64,000 nt of DNA from Chloranthus sessilifolius (GCA_021018995.1 CM037584.1:45645811-45709810); one strand, 5' to 3'. Counted from the first letter of the stretch, positions 11,138-23,126 are shown. The notes: generated from the sequence alone by a model not told the origin. Numbers and translations are program-made.

Positions 11138-14100
11138 GTGACATACGAAGCTCGAGTGTTGATAGACCCGGGGTCTACCCACTCATTTGTTACACCTTGC
11201 TTCACGAAGAGGATGAAAGTCGACCCAGAGGAGTTAGACTTCGTTTTAACCGTGACTGTTCCTACTGGGAAATCGGTTGATACTGAAAAGGGTTGCAACT
11301 CTGTGATCGTGAGGGTCATGGATGGAGATGTATTTGAGCTACCGGCAAACCTAATTCTATTAGACATGCAAGGATTCGACGTAATCCTTGGCATGGATTG
11401 GTTATCGACTCACTGTGCTATGGTAGATTGTGAGAACAAGGTCGTCATCTTCAGACCCAACACGAGGAGATCATTTAGATTTAGAGGAGAGAGGTCGACA
11501 CACCTACCACTTATCTCAGCAGTTAGGGTCGAGCGATTGATCAGAAAAGGGTGTAGTAGATACTTGGCATTTTTGAAGGAGCATAAAGAGGAGAAGAATG
11601 TTATCTTTGAGATAGCAGTTGTGCGAGACTTCGCCGATGTATTTTCGGAGGAGTTACCTGGATTACCTCCATAGAGAGAGATAGAATTCGCCATCGACTT
11701 AGCACTAGGAACGGAGCCTGTTTTTAAAGCACCATACAGAATGACTCCTGCTGAGTTGAAGGAGTTGAAATAGCAGCTACAAGAATTAATGGACAAGGGT
11801 TTTGTTAGACCGAGCGTGTCTCCATGGAGAGCACCGGCCTTGTTTATAAAGAAGAAAGATGGGTCAATACGTCTGTGCATTGACTATCGACAATTGAACA
11901 AACTTACCATCAAGAATCGATACCCTTTGCCTAGGATAGATGACTTGTTTGATCAACTGTAAGGAGCGAAGTATTTCTCTAAGATCGATCTGAGATCGGG
12001 ATACCATCAGTTGAGAGTCAAGGCAGAGGATATTCAGAAGACTGCATTCAGGACTCGATACGGACACTATGAGTTCCTAGTGATGTCGTTTGGGTTGACA
12101 AATGTCTCGACGCCATTCATGGATTTGATGAATAAGGTGTTTAAACCACACCTGGACTCTTGTGTTGTAGTATTTGTTGACGACATCCTGATTTATTTAA
12201 AATTAGAGGAAGAGCATGAAAAGTAGCTCTACAGACTCTACATGAACATCAACTGTATGCCAAGCTCAGCAAATGTGAGTTTTGGTTAGAAGAAGTTAGC
12301 TTTTTGGGACATGTCGTCTCAAAGCTTGGTGTCACTGTAGATCCAACAAAGATCGAAGCAGTAGTAAATTGGGAGCAACCAAAGACTGTGACCGACATCC
12401 GTAGTTTCCTAAGATTAGCAGGTTACTATCGGCATTTCGTTGAGGGTTTTTAAAAATATCAGGACCACTCACGAGACTTACACGGAAAGATGCAAGGTTC
12501 GAATGGAGTGAGACATGCGAGAAGAGTTTTCAAGAACTCAAGAAGAGACTCACTTCAGCTCCAGCGTTAGCTATACCTTCAGGCAGTGGAGGGTTTGCAG
12601 TGTATAGCGATGCTTCGTATACTGGTTTGGGCTGCGTGCTTAATCAACACAGAAAAGTGATAGCTTACGGGTCGAGACAGTTGAAAGAGCATGAGAAGAA
12701 TTATCCGACACATGACCTGAAATTAGCAGCGGTCATTTTGTGCTGAAGATTTGGAGACATTATTTGTACGGTGAGACTTTTGAGATTTTCACCGATCATA
12801 AGAGCCTCAGATATTTGTTTACACAGAAGAAACTAAATATGAGGCAACGCAGATGGATGTTCTCAAGGACTATGACTGTTCTATACAGTACCATCCAGGC
12901 AAGGCTAATGTAGTGGCCGACGCCTTGAGCCAGAAGAGTTCAGCTCAGTTGGCTAGTCTAATTTTGGGTATGTACAGATGGAAATTGTTTGAAGATCTGG
13001 CACTATATGATGCAAACATTGAGTCACAGGCTACAGGAGCCTTCTTGGCTAATATCTCAGTGAGACCGGTGATATTTCAGCATATCCATGAACTACTGAT
13101 GAATGACCCGGCGCTAACAAAGATTCATCAAGATGTAAATGAAGGCATTACATCTGAGTTTTTGATCAAGGAGGATGGTTCCTTATTGTTCAAGGGTCGT
13201 CTCTGTATTTCGGATAACGCCGATCTGCGGCGAACAATTCTGGATGAATCACACAAGTCAAGCTATGCTATCCACCTAGGAAGCACAAAGATGTATCAAG
13301 ATTTGAAAAAGAACTACTGGTGGAGAGGCTTAAAACATGATGTAGCAGAGTACGTGTCACGGTGTTTGACGTGCCAACAAGTGAAGATCGATCATAGACA
13401 CCCCGTAGGTCTATTGCAGCCTCTACCTATACCGGAATGGAAGTGGGAATCGATTTCTATGGATTTCATCGTTGGACTACCGCGTACTGTAAAGAAGTAC
13501 AATGCCATATGGGTAGTAGTCGATCGATTGACCAAGTCAGCGCACTTCTTGCCTTACAACACGATGTATACGGCGGGAAGACTGGCGGAGCTGTATATGA
13601 AGGAGATTATCCGTTTGCATGGGATTTCGAGTAGCATTGTTTTCGATCGGGACCCCTTGTATACATCAAAGTTTTGGAAGAAATTTTAAGAAGGAATGAG
13701 AACGCGACTAGATTTCAGTACGACATTCCATCCGCAAACTGACGGACAGACTGAGAGGGTCAATCAGATCATTGAGGACATGCTTAGGGCATGTATGTTA
13801 GAATTGCAAGGATCGTGGGATCAGCACCTACCCTTGATCGAGTTCGCATATAATAACAGTTTTCAGATGAGCATTGGGATGGCACCATATGAAGCTCTTT
13901 ACGGACGGCGATGTAGATCGCCCATCAATTGGGAAGAAACGGGTGAGAAATTCGTTTTGGGACCTGAAATACTTAAAGATAATGCCACCTATGTTTGTAT
14001 GATAAGGGCAAAACTCAAAGTGGCTCAGAGCAGACAGAAAAGCTATGTCGATATCAAGCGGACGAGTGTAGACTTCAAGCTGGGTGAACACGTGTTTGTC

Positions 14101-14505
14101 AAAGTGTCACCTATGAAGGGGGTGATGAGATTTGGAAAGAGAGAGAAGCTAAGTCCCCGCTATCTTAGACCGTTCGAAGTTTTGGGTCGAGTAGGGGAAG
14201 TTGCTTACCGCATTGGATTGCCACCGTTATTCGATCAAGTACATAATGTGTTCCACGTGTCTATGCTCAGGAAGTACCTTAATGACCCTGATCACGTGTT
14301 GAGCGGTCAATCATTTGAGATGCATGAGGACATGACTATGATCGAAGAGCCGGAGGAGATTTTAGATCGAAAAGAACAAGTGTTGAGAACAAAAGTGATT
14401 CCATTAGTGCTTGTCCGATGGAAGCATCATCCAGCCGAGGAAGCTACATGGGAACGAGAGGCCGACGTGAAAGAACAGTATCCAAGCTTATTTGCGACAA
14501 CTTGA
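11138..14505 (+). pseudogene. pol: Ty3 pol region (PR-RT-RNase H-IN-chromodomain), broken
   Basis: In order: aspartic protease (VLIDPGSTHSFV, about 11150-11470); reverse transcriptase ([20 protein letters not shown] near 11855-11920 and FVDDILIYL near 12172-12200); RNase H (about 12540-12850); integrase with an H-H-C-C zinc region (about 13230-13390) and core (MDFIVGLPRT, FHPQTDGQTERVNQIIEDML); and a C-terminal chromodomain (about 14350-14500). This order is typical of chromoviruses, whose chromodomain directs integration to chromatin marks. Several interruptions are present. No function is expected from this copy. Confidence 0.9.
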
Positions 14506-14773
14506 AAGTCGAAATTGTATCACCGCAAGCATGTTTGTGGATTTGAACTATGTGTTGTAATTCAATTTTGATCTTATGATCAATTTACTTAAGAGAACAA
14601 TTTTATCCACATAGAGTCTCAAACGCTGTGTTGAACGCAAAATTAGAATTCATCATGGTCACGACATGGCCATAATGATGTATTTTGTAGAACCAATGAC
14701 CAGCTGGTCATAGTTTACCATGAGAAATCAAAGAGACATGAAAAAATTTTTAATCTGAAGAATCTGATCAAAA
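14506..14773 (+). other. Non-coding spacer after pol
   Basis: No reading frame or known motif. It joins the integrase/chromodomain end to the internal palindrome array. Confidence 0.6.
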
Positions 14774-15371
14774 TCGATTAATCGATTTTGGTCAATTAGT
14801 CGTCTGGCAAGCACCAGTGAGTGGAAATTGGAACAAGATTCAGAAAAATGACAAAGTAAAATTTCGATTAATCGATTTTGGTTTCGATTAATCGATTTAT
14901 GTTTTTGATTAATCGAATTGGGGATTCGATTAATCGAGTAACTTGAGAATTCTAGAAGAACTTGAGAATTCTAGAAGAACTTGAAGGATTTTTATATGAT
15001 TTCGATTAGTCGAGGAAAAATTCGATTAATCAATTTGAAATTTTGATTAATCAAACTGAAAGTTCGACTAATCGAGTAACTTAAGGATTTTAGAAAAAAA
15101 AAATTTGAAGGACTGCACGATTTCGATTAATCGAAGTGAGTCTCGATTAATCGATTTTGGGATTTCGATTAATCGAAATGAGACTGGCTCACGCCAGTGA
15201 GCTCCAAAACTTAAAATTTTTAGCGGATACGATTTCGATTAATCGATTTTGAGTTTCGACTAATCGATTTTGGAATTCGAATAATCGATTTTGGAAATCG
15301 ATTAATCGATTTCGTGCGGCTTAGCCTAATTATAAATCTCAATTAATCGACTTTGAAAATCGATTAATCGA
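14774..15371. repeat. Phased palindrome array, core ATTAAT (internal)
   Basis: A second array of TCGATTAATCGA-type palindromes. Runs include 14864, 14884, 14905, 14926; 15002, 15022, 15043, 15064; 15123, 15143, 15165; 15235, 15256, 15277, 15298; 15339, 15360. Spacing within runs is again 20-22 bp. It ends about 10 bp before a TATA run (15381) and precedes the accessory gene region, so it occupies the place of an upstream activating region. A 17-bp word, AGAATTCTAGAAGAACT-like, is tandemly repeated near 14945-14985. Confidence 0.85.
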
Positions 15372-15380
15372 GCCGGGGCC

Positions 15381-15392
15381 TATATATATAAA
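15381..15392 (+). promoter_or_regulatory. Candidate TATA box of an internal promoter
   Basis: TATATATATAAA lies just after the palindrome array and is followed by a CT-rich leader (cttctctccttcctcctct, 15431-15449). Together with the downstream accessory reading frame this suggests a second, internal transcription unit. Inferred from sequence layout only. Confidence 0.45.
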
Positions 15393-15504
15393 TTGAGGGG
15401 GATTTCTCCCCATTCGAAATCATTTGCGCCTTCTCTCCTTCCTCCTCTAATGACCGAGGTACCTAGGGTTTGGGCATTCGAATCGATTTCGGATTGAAAT
15501 CGCG

Positions 15505-15522
15505 TGACATCGGATCAAAAAG
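15505..15522. repeat. 18-bp direct repeat flanking an insertion (left)
   Basis: GTGACATCGGATCAAAAA occurs here and again at 17067-17084. Taking out everything between them restores a continuous leader (..gcgtgacatcggatcaaaaacctaagg..). It is read as a target duplication. Confidence 0.75.
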
Positions 15523-17066
15523 ATCTATTACAATATAGCAAGAACAAGGGTGTCGAACCCACAAGGAAACGTGAATTTTTAATTAATTCTTCAAAAGATT
15601 TTAAAAACGTCCTTAAGAAAGTACCAAAGGGCAGATTCAGTTTATCAAAAATTTATCACACTTTTCCTAAATGCAAGAAAAATAAATTAATTAATCTAAA
15701 CAACTAATTACTGATGAATCTAAGAACAATATTTAAATATGATCAAGGAATATGCTATCCCAGATTAGTACCCTTTTTCTATCATTAAAATCCACAGTTT
15801 CATTAAAGCATTATTCACACCATCATTCGTCTATAGAGATGATTCGTAATAAAATATGATCATAAATCCGGCATACCCTATCTAAAAACAATCACTCAGC
15901 CTATCATTGCGGTATGAGTCATGTAAGAAGCATAGCGTATCTCATGATGTTTAGATCACAACAGTAAAAATATAATCGCTCCGCAGCCTAGATCAGCCTG
16001 CAGGTCCAGATCTAGCGATTATAGCCGTTGATATGTGCAATCAACGGACATAACAAGCATTCAATATATTTTTAATAACACAAATTTTTAGCAAAACGAT
16101 TCCATGATAATAATAATAGACTGCGGTATTAATCATAAAAAATTGCTACTTATCTGGGGATCGCATCTTCCCCGATCAACTGATTTAGCCGCTCATCTGT
16201 GGTGTATGATCTGCTTGTTCATTCAAAGTCATTCCTCTTTTCATTTCTTCTAAAAGATCTTTGTTTACAATGTCTTTTCCTAAATACAATCTATGAATGT
16301 AAAAGAGAGACAGTGCAAATCCTAAGTACAATCTACCCAGATCAAACCCTAGAAGAAGGGGAAGAGAAGAACTCTTAAAAAGATGCCTAGAGAAGTCTAA
16401 AACCAAAAATAATAATAATGAATAATAATCCTCAAAAATTCTCTCCAAAAATAAGTCTCCTCCCGAAGTGTTTGATTTGTCTTTAAATAGCATCCACGTC
16501 GCGTAGGTTTCCCAGCCGCAGAGGTGTTCCAACTCGACAATTTAGGGTCGATTAATCGACCCAATAGGGTTGATGCATCGACCCTAAAAAGATCCCTAAA
16601 AATATGCTTTAAAGTGTCAGGTCTGTGTCAGACTCCTTTTTGTGGCTCGATTAATCGACCAAAAGGGTCGATGCATCGACTCCCAAAAGTCCGTGAATTC
16701 CAGCCCACTTTTTGTATCAGACACTGCTTCAGTATTTCGGCCATAACTTTCTGTCCCGAACTCGGATTGAGGCGATTCTTGACCGTTGGAAAGCTGACAG
16801 AAAGATCTACAACTTTTGTGTTTTGACAATTTCATAATTCGGCCGTCTGAGAGGTTCAAATTGAGCTGCAAGTTGCACCAAGTTCTCGATGTCCCAAAGT
16901 TGCAGTGTTTTGACATTATTTTCAGAATTCTTGGGCTATTTTCTGCACTTGGCTTGTATTTACCTGAAACACTTCAAATCTAATAATTCTTATCAAATAG
17001 CCTTCATCGGATAGCCAAATGTAGGTATTTAGGGGTGAAATATTATCATATTTCACTACTCATCAG
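15523..17066. mobile_element. 1.5-kb non-coding element inserted in the Tekay element
   Basis: Bounded by an 18-bp direct repeat and with no recognisable protein. It starts 'gatctattacaatatagcaa' and ends 'tttcactactcatca'. The long, variable-length target repeat favours a retroposon or an unclassified element over an LTR element or a hAT. It carries its own palindrome pairs (16548-16679) with a mixed core. The true superfamily is unknown. Confidence 0.6.
16548..16679. repeat. Two hetero-pairs of phased palindromes, cores ATTAAT and ATGCAT
   Basis: GGGTCGATTAATCGACCC (12-mer core starting 16548) is followed by TTGATGCATCGA at 16570 (22 bp). TCGATTAATCGA at 16647 is followed by TCGATGCATCGA at 16668 (exactly 21 bp). 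Unlike the other arrays, each pair combines two different palindromes. Confidence 0.8.
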
Positions 17067-17160
17067 TGACATCGGATCAAAAACCTAAGGTAAACCCTAG
17101 ATTCGAGTCTTTCCTTCAATTTGAGCTATAAAACCCTAGTTTTGAGCTATTTGCACCAAG

Positions 17161-18657
17161 ATGCCACCTAAAACACGATTGTCTTCGAAGAAGGTAACCT
17201 CCAAGCTTCCGGTTCGGCGTTAGAATGCCGCACCGCCACCACCTACCCCATCATCGGTGAGGACTCCATCACCGTCGGCATCGGAGACCACCTCCGATTC
17301 GACGAGCGCGGCTTCGTGCGAGTCTATGTCCATGCCACCGCCACCCACCAATGTACTTCAACCCAATGAATGGTGGGCGGCTAAAACTTTTGAGATCGAG
17401 TATATTATCAATCAAACCCTATTTACAAACCCCGATGTATCGGGCGAGACCTAATGGGCTCGTAATTACTTTCAAAAAGCCGGCCTCAGCAACATCTTGA
17501 AACCAATCTGTGGGTCCTACTACCCTAGGATGGTTAGACTATTTTACCAAGGGTTGACGGACAGCCCTACCGACGACATAGTCATGACCAAGATAGAGGG
17601 TCGTGACTACACATTCACTAGTCGCCACATCCACGAGGTTCTTGAATGCTACCTCGACTTCGTACCCGAGACCACCCTCTTCCCACCCTTTGAGGAGGAG
17701 GTGAGATTTGAGGAAGTAATGACCTGGATGACCAACGAAAAGAAGGGGTCGGGATCCTCCATTAGGAGGGTCGACCTTCCCCATTATATGTGGATGCTTG
17801 ATTCTATAATCAAGTGCAACCTATACCCGTTGCGTCACGACACCGAGCGGGTAGAAAAAGTGCAGCAGACACTCTACGCGGCCTTTTGTGGCCGTTGGTT
17901 TGACGCCACGATGGTCATCCTCGAGGGGATGAGGTACATCAAGGGCAAGTAGATGAAGGGCAACTTGAGGCCCAAGGAGAAAATGCCCTATGCTCGGCTC
18001 ATCTCGAGCATGCTGAAGTGTTATTCCTACGCTCCAGAATACGCGATATCGCCCCATGAGGAGAGGGCTACGTGCCGAGTGAAGATGTTCTCAAACTCTT
18101 CATGGATCCGTAGCTACAACCTACTCAAGCGGACCCTACCGGCTCCGGGTCCAGCACCAGCAGCAACAGCACCTCCACCACCCCCACCACCACATCAGGA
18201 CCCACCCATGGGTGGGGCACACCCAGTTGATCCACCAGTGGAGGGGACGCCCTCCCATACCACTGCCTCACCTATGCCGCTAATGCGGTCTGCGGCAGCG
18301 ACACCAACATCTTCTTATCGCTGACGAGCGGCTCACCCGGCGCCCTCTATCAAGAACGTGTTGGCTAGGATAGAGGCCAACAACAAGAGGATGAACCGAC
18401 GGATGGACTTTTTGATGTTCCATACATTACGCTACATCTATCCGTTGGACTACAAGCAGTGCCTCGCGCAGGAGGCGGAGTGGACAGCAAGATGGACCGC
18501 CTTCCATACGGGTGCCGTTTTCCATGGGAGCACATCTGCTGCTAACGCATCTGGCTCGGCGCCACAACAGCCGGAGCAGCCGACGGAGACGCCCCAGCTA
18601 GTACCACCAGAGCAGCCTGCCCCTGCATCAAATCATCCAGGGGAGGGGACGGCGTGA
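17161..18657 (+). pseudogene. Accessory gene region between pol and 3' LTR, broken
   Basis: Begins with an ATG (MPPKTRLSSKK), then a proline/serine-rich stretch and a globular part (WWAAKTFEIEYI, ICGSYYPRMVRLFYQGL, LPHYMWMLDSIIKCNLYP), then proline-rich and helical tails (MLARIEANNKRMNRRMDFL). The globular part resembles the 'putative plant transposon protein' domain found in extra genes of some large plant LTR elements; this assignment is from memory and moderate. Its function is unknown. The region is on the sense strand, preceded by a TATA-like box and palindrome array, and is interrupted in a few places. Confidence 0.6.
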
Positions 18658-18910
18658 GACTGAGATGAGGATGTTTTGTTTTGTATGACTGATTTTGAGA
18701 GTTTTGATGTAATTGAAAAGAAGTAATTAAACAAGTTGTAAATTTTGAAAATTTTAATGAAATACAGAAAAATTTTGTGGATGTGCTTGAATTAATTGTG
18801 TTTACTCACTTTGCGTAATGTATCCGTCAACTTTTACGTGTGTGGTTACGTGCTACCCCAGTGTGTGGGGTACCCAAGCGAGCACCTTTGGGTTATTTTC
18901 GAGGACGAAA
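18658..18910 (+). other. Non-coding spacer before the polypurine tract
   Basis: AT-rich sequence after the accessory region, with no motif until the polypurine tract. Confidence 0.5.
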
Positions 18911-18929
18911 ATTCCCAAGGTGGGGAGAA
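18911..18929 (+). promoter_or_regulatory. Polypurine tract
   Basis: CCCAAGGTGGGGAGAA abuts the 3' LTR start (TGTAATATCC). Such a purine run resists RNase H and primes plus-strand synthesis in LTR elements. Confidence 0.85.
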
Positions 18930-20407
18930 TGTAATATCCCGAAAAATTGACCGTTTGACTTTGATCTCGGGATCCGTGCCCGATTGATCGTAGGTTTGAC
19001 CCAGTGATGGTCAAACATTGAGTTCATGAAGTGATGAACTGATGTGATGCCATTGTGATTAGGAGTGTTGAATAGTATTAGTTTTGAGCTACATACACCT
19101 ATCTCTGGTGTATGCGCTAAACACCAAAACCAAAAGAGAGGATATAAGGGTTTAATAACCCTAGAATCCTTTTATTTTGGTTGTTGAAGAAAGAGTTAAG
19201 AGGAGAGAGAAAGAGGAAGAGATTAATTGTCAAGGAGTTATTGTGGTTGGATTGAGGGAAGATGGAGCATTAATTGCCGGATTCAACGCGTTTAGAGCCA
19301 TTGAAGCAAAAGCTGGAACCCTAGCCATTCCAACCTAGATCTTGATCAATTTGAGAATTGATTGAGGTGAGTTTTAATTAAAGTTAATGCTTGTATTTTA
19401 GATGAATTTAATTCAGTCAAATGTGCTTAAAAGGAGTAGATTAAAGGCTTAGAAAGAAAAGAAAAGAGTTTTGGAAGAACAACCCGAAAGGAGGCTGAAT
19501 CTGGCCAAATCGATTAATCGAAATTGGGATTCGATTAATTGATTTTGGCCCAAAAGTTGAAAAGTCATGAGTGCCCGATTTCGATTAATCAAATTGGATT
19601 TCGATTAATCGATTTGGATGTTCGAATAGTCGATTTAGAAATCGACTAATCGACTGGGTACTTCCAGTGGCTGAAAAACAAGACCTGGGGAAATCGACTA
19701 ATCGAGTTGGAAAATCGATTAATCGATTTTGGATTTCGATTAATCGATTTGGGTTCGACTAATCGATTTCAGACTTTCGACCACTCGATTTGAGAATCGA
19801 CTTCATTATGTTAGAGACTTCGATTAATCGATTTGGGATCGATTAATCGAATTTGAATCTCGATTAATCGATTTTGAGAATCGATTAATCAATTTGGGTT
19901 TCGATTAATCGATTTTGGGAATCGATTAATCGAATTGTATTTTGATTAATCGATTTTGGGAATCGATTAATTGACTTTGACAATTTTGCTTAACTTTCTA
20001 AGTTTTCTTTAAGATTCATGGAGGGTCCATGACCTTCTTCATTACATCTTTAGTGATGTATTGCATGTATTGTGAGGTACCATAGGTGGTACGTGTGAAA
20101 GCGAGCACAAGGAGCCGCGTGGGACCTTGATGCTTGGACCTTCAGAGAGTTGAGGTAGGGAGCACCTTGAACATGTACTTTAACTTCAAGAGCATGCATG
20201 TAATTATATAATTATCAGATTTGAAGTTGTTTTAATTACGAAAAGCTTTGTGAAAATGGGTGTGCGTGTGTAATACCAAAAATGTGAAAAAGGTATCAAT
20301 GTGATGCAAGTGATTAAGATCAAGTAATCTAATAAGAATGAGACATCCCCAGGGATGAGAAAGTAATAAAGGCATCAGGTGTGATGCGAGTATGTATACA
20401 TCCCAGG

Positions 20408-20455
<48 letters not shown>

Positions 20456-21524
20456 TGAATAATTACTGTTGAGGCCTAACTGATATAAGATAACACACTT
20501 ATATGGTGAACAACTATATGTAAAACACATGTTATTTTTGTTATTTGAGGTTTGATAGGATACCCCACCGACGTGGCGGGATACCTACGGCTGACGGAAC
20601 AGGATATCCGTGACTGGTACGGCAGCTAATTCGTACACTAGTGCGAAGGTTTATCTGTAATAGTAAGCACATCCCAGGGATGTTGAGATGAGTTTTAACC
20701 CCGCCGCCTAGTGAAAAGGGGCTTGGTTCGTATTCCCAGGGAATATTTTATAACAACTGTCTATTTAGACGATGATGAAGGGTATCTCATCGGGGCTCGA
20801 TGCTATATTGCTCGGGGATTTCTTAAGTTGAAGATTTAAGTTTTTCTTTAGGCATGTTCAGTGTCATTCATGATAAATCAAAAGTAAAGTAAGACATGCT
20901 AATTACCAATAAATTTGAATGCAATTCATTAACTTTTAAACTGTTTTCTAACAAATGCATAGACACATCATGCTTAAAGTATCATGGAATATATGTGAGT
21001 CTTAATTTATATGTTCATTGTGTTTGTTCCCTATTGAGCTAGGATGTAGCTCACCCTTTAGACTATACGTCGCAGATCCACCGATAGCAGCAGTTGAGGC
21101 TTCGAGAGACATAGATCCGGATGATTCGAATTACGTGCCTAGAGACGAGTTGGAGCCTCCACCCGAGGACTTCTTCTAGGAGACTCTACTATGTACTTTG
21201 ACAGAGAGTAGTTTGAGAGCAGATTTGCACAGCTTGGTATGTCAAGCCTTTATTTTTGATAAACATGTAATTAAATTGGATTATTCATTTGGCGAACTAT
21301 CTGGGGTGATCTGTTTATCACCGATGGTTTAGGTTCGTTCTCTGTTCTTGCAGTAGCATGAAAGTAGAACTGTCTTTTGCATATGCCAGTTGGGCATATC
21401 AATTGTTTCCGCTTTATGAAATTATTTGCTTTATTTATTTAATTATACTTGTTATACTAATGTTCCGTGCACAATTATTGGCTGATGGCACGAGTTTCGG
21501 GGTGCTGAAATCCGGGCTGTCACA
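18930..21524 (+). repeat. 3' LTR (2595 bp)
   Basis: Starts TGTAATATCCC, ends GGGCTGTCACA, and is colinear with 6878-9469. It has a TA run at 20412-20452 that is much longer than the one in the 5' LTR. A CATAT target copy follows directly. Confidence 0.9.
19510..19974. repeat. Phased palindrome array, core ATTAAT (3' LTR)
   Basis: The counterpart of the 5' LTR array with the same site order and 19-22 bp spacing. The two LTR copies have mutated independently yet most palindromes remain recognisable. Confidence 0.85.
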
Positions 21525-21529
21525 CATAT
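21525..21529. repeat. Target site duplication CATAT (right)
   Basis: Matches 6873-6877. The last T is also the first base of the next palindrome in the host array. Confidence 0.9.
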
Positions 21530-21930
21530 CGACCTATCTAGATTATAGAAGAAAAACATAAACACAATCAATATCGTTTGGTCGAGTTCCATCTCGACTG
21601 CTTTTTTGAGGAAAAGAGAAGAAAGCATAAATAAACAGAATTCGACTGGTCGAATTTGAATCTCGGTCGGTTGAGTTTCCTGAAGGAAATATAAGAGAGT
21701 CAATCTCGACTGGTCGAAACTGGATATCGATCGGTCAAGATCAAAGAAGAATAATTCTGAAGAAAAGACAAAATTCGACTGGATAAAAGTGGATTTCGAC
21801 TGGTCGAGATTTCCAAACAGGGGGCGCAAAGCCTTATATAAAATCGACTGGTCGAGTTTGTAACTCGACCTGTCAAGTTACATCGATGAGATAAATCTCG
21901 ACCGGTCGAAGTTGAATCTTGACCGGTCGA
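21529..21930. repeat. Phased palindrome pairs, core CTGGT/CCGGT type
   Basis: Pairs: 21574/21594, 21642/21663, 21706/21727, 21775/21796, 21844/21865 and 21898/21919. Nearly all are exactly 21 bp apart, and pairs recur every 54-69 bp. The units are TCGACTGGTCGA, TCGACCGGTCGA and one- or two-base variants. Confidence 0.85.
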
Positions 21931-22704
21931 TTTTAGTATTTCAGGCACAAATTGAGTTTTTTACTCCAATCCTAGATTTCCTTCTTTCCCGATTTTTACT
22001 AGAGTTATTTTAGGGTTTCCTTTTTGAAATAACTGAATATTTTAAGATGGATTGAAGGGCACTCACCTGTTGAAGCGTGAACAGTGATTCTGTGATAGTT
22101 CAGGTTGATGTGGATCAATGATTAGAAAGTCGATTTGCTCGAATCTTCACGCAAATAAACTTTTCTTACGAAAAATTATGTTGCAGGAATGAGGAACCTT
22201 GTTGGTGGTTGATTGGGCTCTATAAAAGAAGGCTAGAGCCGCTGTTATGATAGTGGTCTGAACTCGTGGAAATGCTCGGTGGTGGATCTTGTTTAAAGAT
22301 GAGATGGTGGTGTATTTGCAGAGAAAAGATAACAAGAGAGAGACAGATAAAAGAGAGGATGAAGTAGGGAATTTTATTTCTCTCTAGATTTTCTATTTAT
22401 ATAAAAGAGGTAGTTAGAGAAAGAGCCTAATTGGATAAGTTGATTAGCCAAAAGGTAAGAGTCCATAAACACTCTAATTGATTGTAAATCAATTCCATGA
22501 ATTTTGAGATTTAATTCCCTTAGTTGTTAAGGCAATAGGTCTTTTGGGATTCGGTTACCATTTTTAGTGTAAATCGGTTCTTATATTAGAAATAGCTTAA
22601 TTTATTTGTGTTGGCTATGATAGGGTGTGGGCACATTCACTTAAGTCGGTGCTCTACTTATCTATCACCCTAGAAAGGATAAAAAAGGGGTCCGGGTCAT
22701 AACA
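21530..22704 (-). mobile_element. Old reversed Tekay-like LTR, right part
   Basis: On the - strand it begins TGTTATGACCCGGACCCC at 22704, a typical LTR start, and contains the TCGACTGGTCGA array. It joins 5354-6877 once the younger element is removed. The array sits about 0.77-1.15 kb from the LTR start, close to the 0.6-1.06 kb position of the array in the younger LTRs. Confidence 0.55.
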
Positions 22705-22839
22705 AATATTGACTGGTGATGATCCGAGTTGAGATGGTTTATACTCGTTTGATCACTTTACGTATATGCCACCCGATATTTAAAAACTCTTGAAAAATGT
22801 CAGCTGGTATTTTTCGATATTTCCAAACTTTATTGATAC

Positions 22840-23126
22840 CATGGTTCAAAATATCGACCGACATGTATCGGTTTCAGCCAAATCCGAAATGAAAATATGA
22901 AAATTATGGCCGAAATGTACCAACCTTCAAATTATCGGCCGATAATTTGAATACTGTTTAAAATACCAATTTTTTCAATATATATATAAATAATATAATA
23001 TAATATAAAAAAAATAAAATTTCACTGAAAATTGATTGAAATCCTTATATTATTTCGGCCGATAATTCAAATTTTTGGTTTCGGCCAAGGATGAAACTGA
23101 AATTTTTGCCAATATTTTGATCCTTG
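22840..23126. mobile_element. hAT-like MITE of the GTATCG family (diverged copy)
   Basis: The ends CATGGTTCAAAATATCG and (other strand) CAAGGATCAAAATATTGG match the termini of the copies at 38429 and 60053. The interior holds TCGGCCGATAATT palindromes. The flanks attgatac / tttgatat are a degraded 8-bp duplication, so this is an older copy. Confidence 0.6.

Larger units (their letters stand above)
6878..21524 (+). mobile_element. Tekay/Del-clade Ty3 (chromovirus) LTR retrotransposon, 14.6 kb, fossil
   Basis: A complete structural unit: 5' LTR, primer site, gag with zinc knuckles, protease, reverse transcriptase, RNase H, integrase and a C-terminal chromodomain, then a long non-coding array, an accessory gene region, a polypurine tract and the 3' LTR, all inside a CATAT target duplication. 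Domain order and the chromodomain tail (LVRWKHHPAEEATWE) point to the Tekay/Del clade. The coding part is broken, with at least five interruptions. By eye the LTRs differ at a few percent of sites, mostly transitions, which suggests an insertion a few million years old at usual plant rates. A 1.5-kb element is inserted between pol and the accessory region. Confidence 0.9.
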
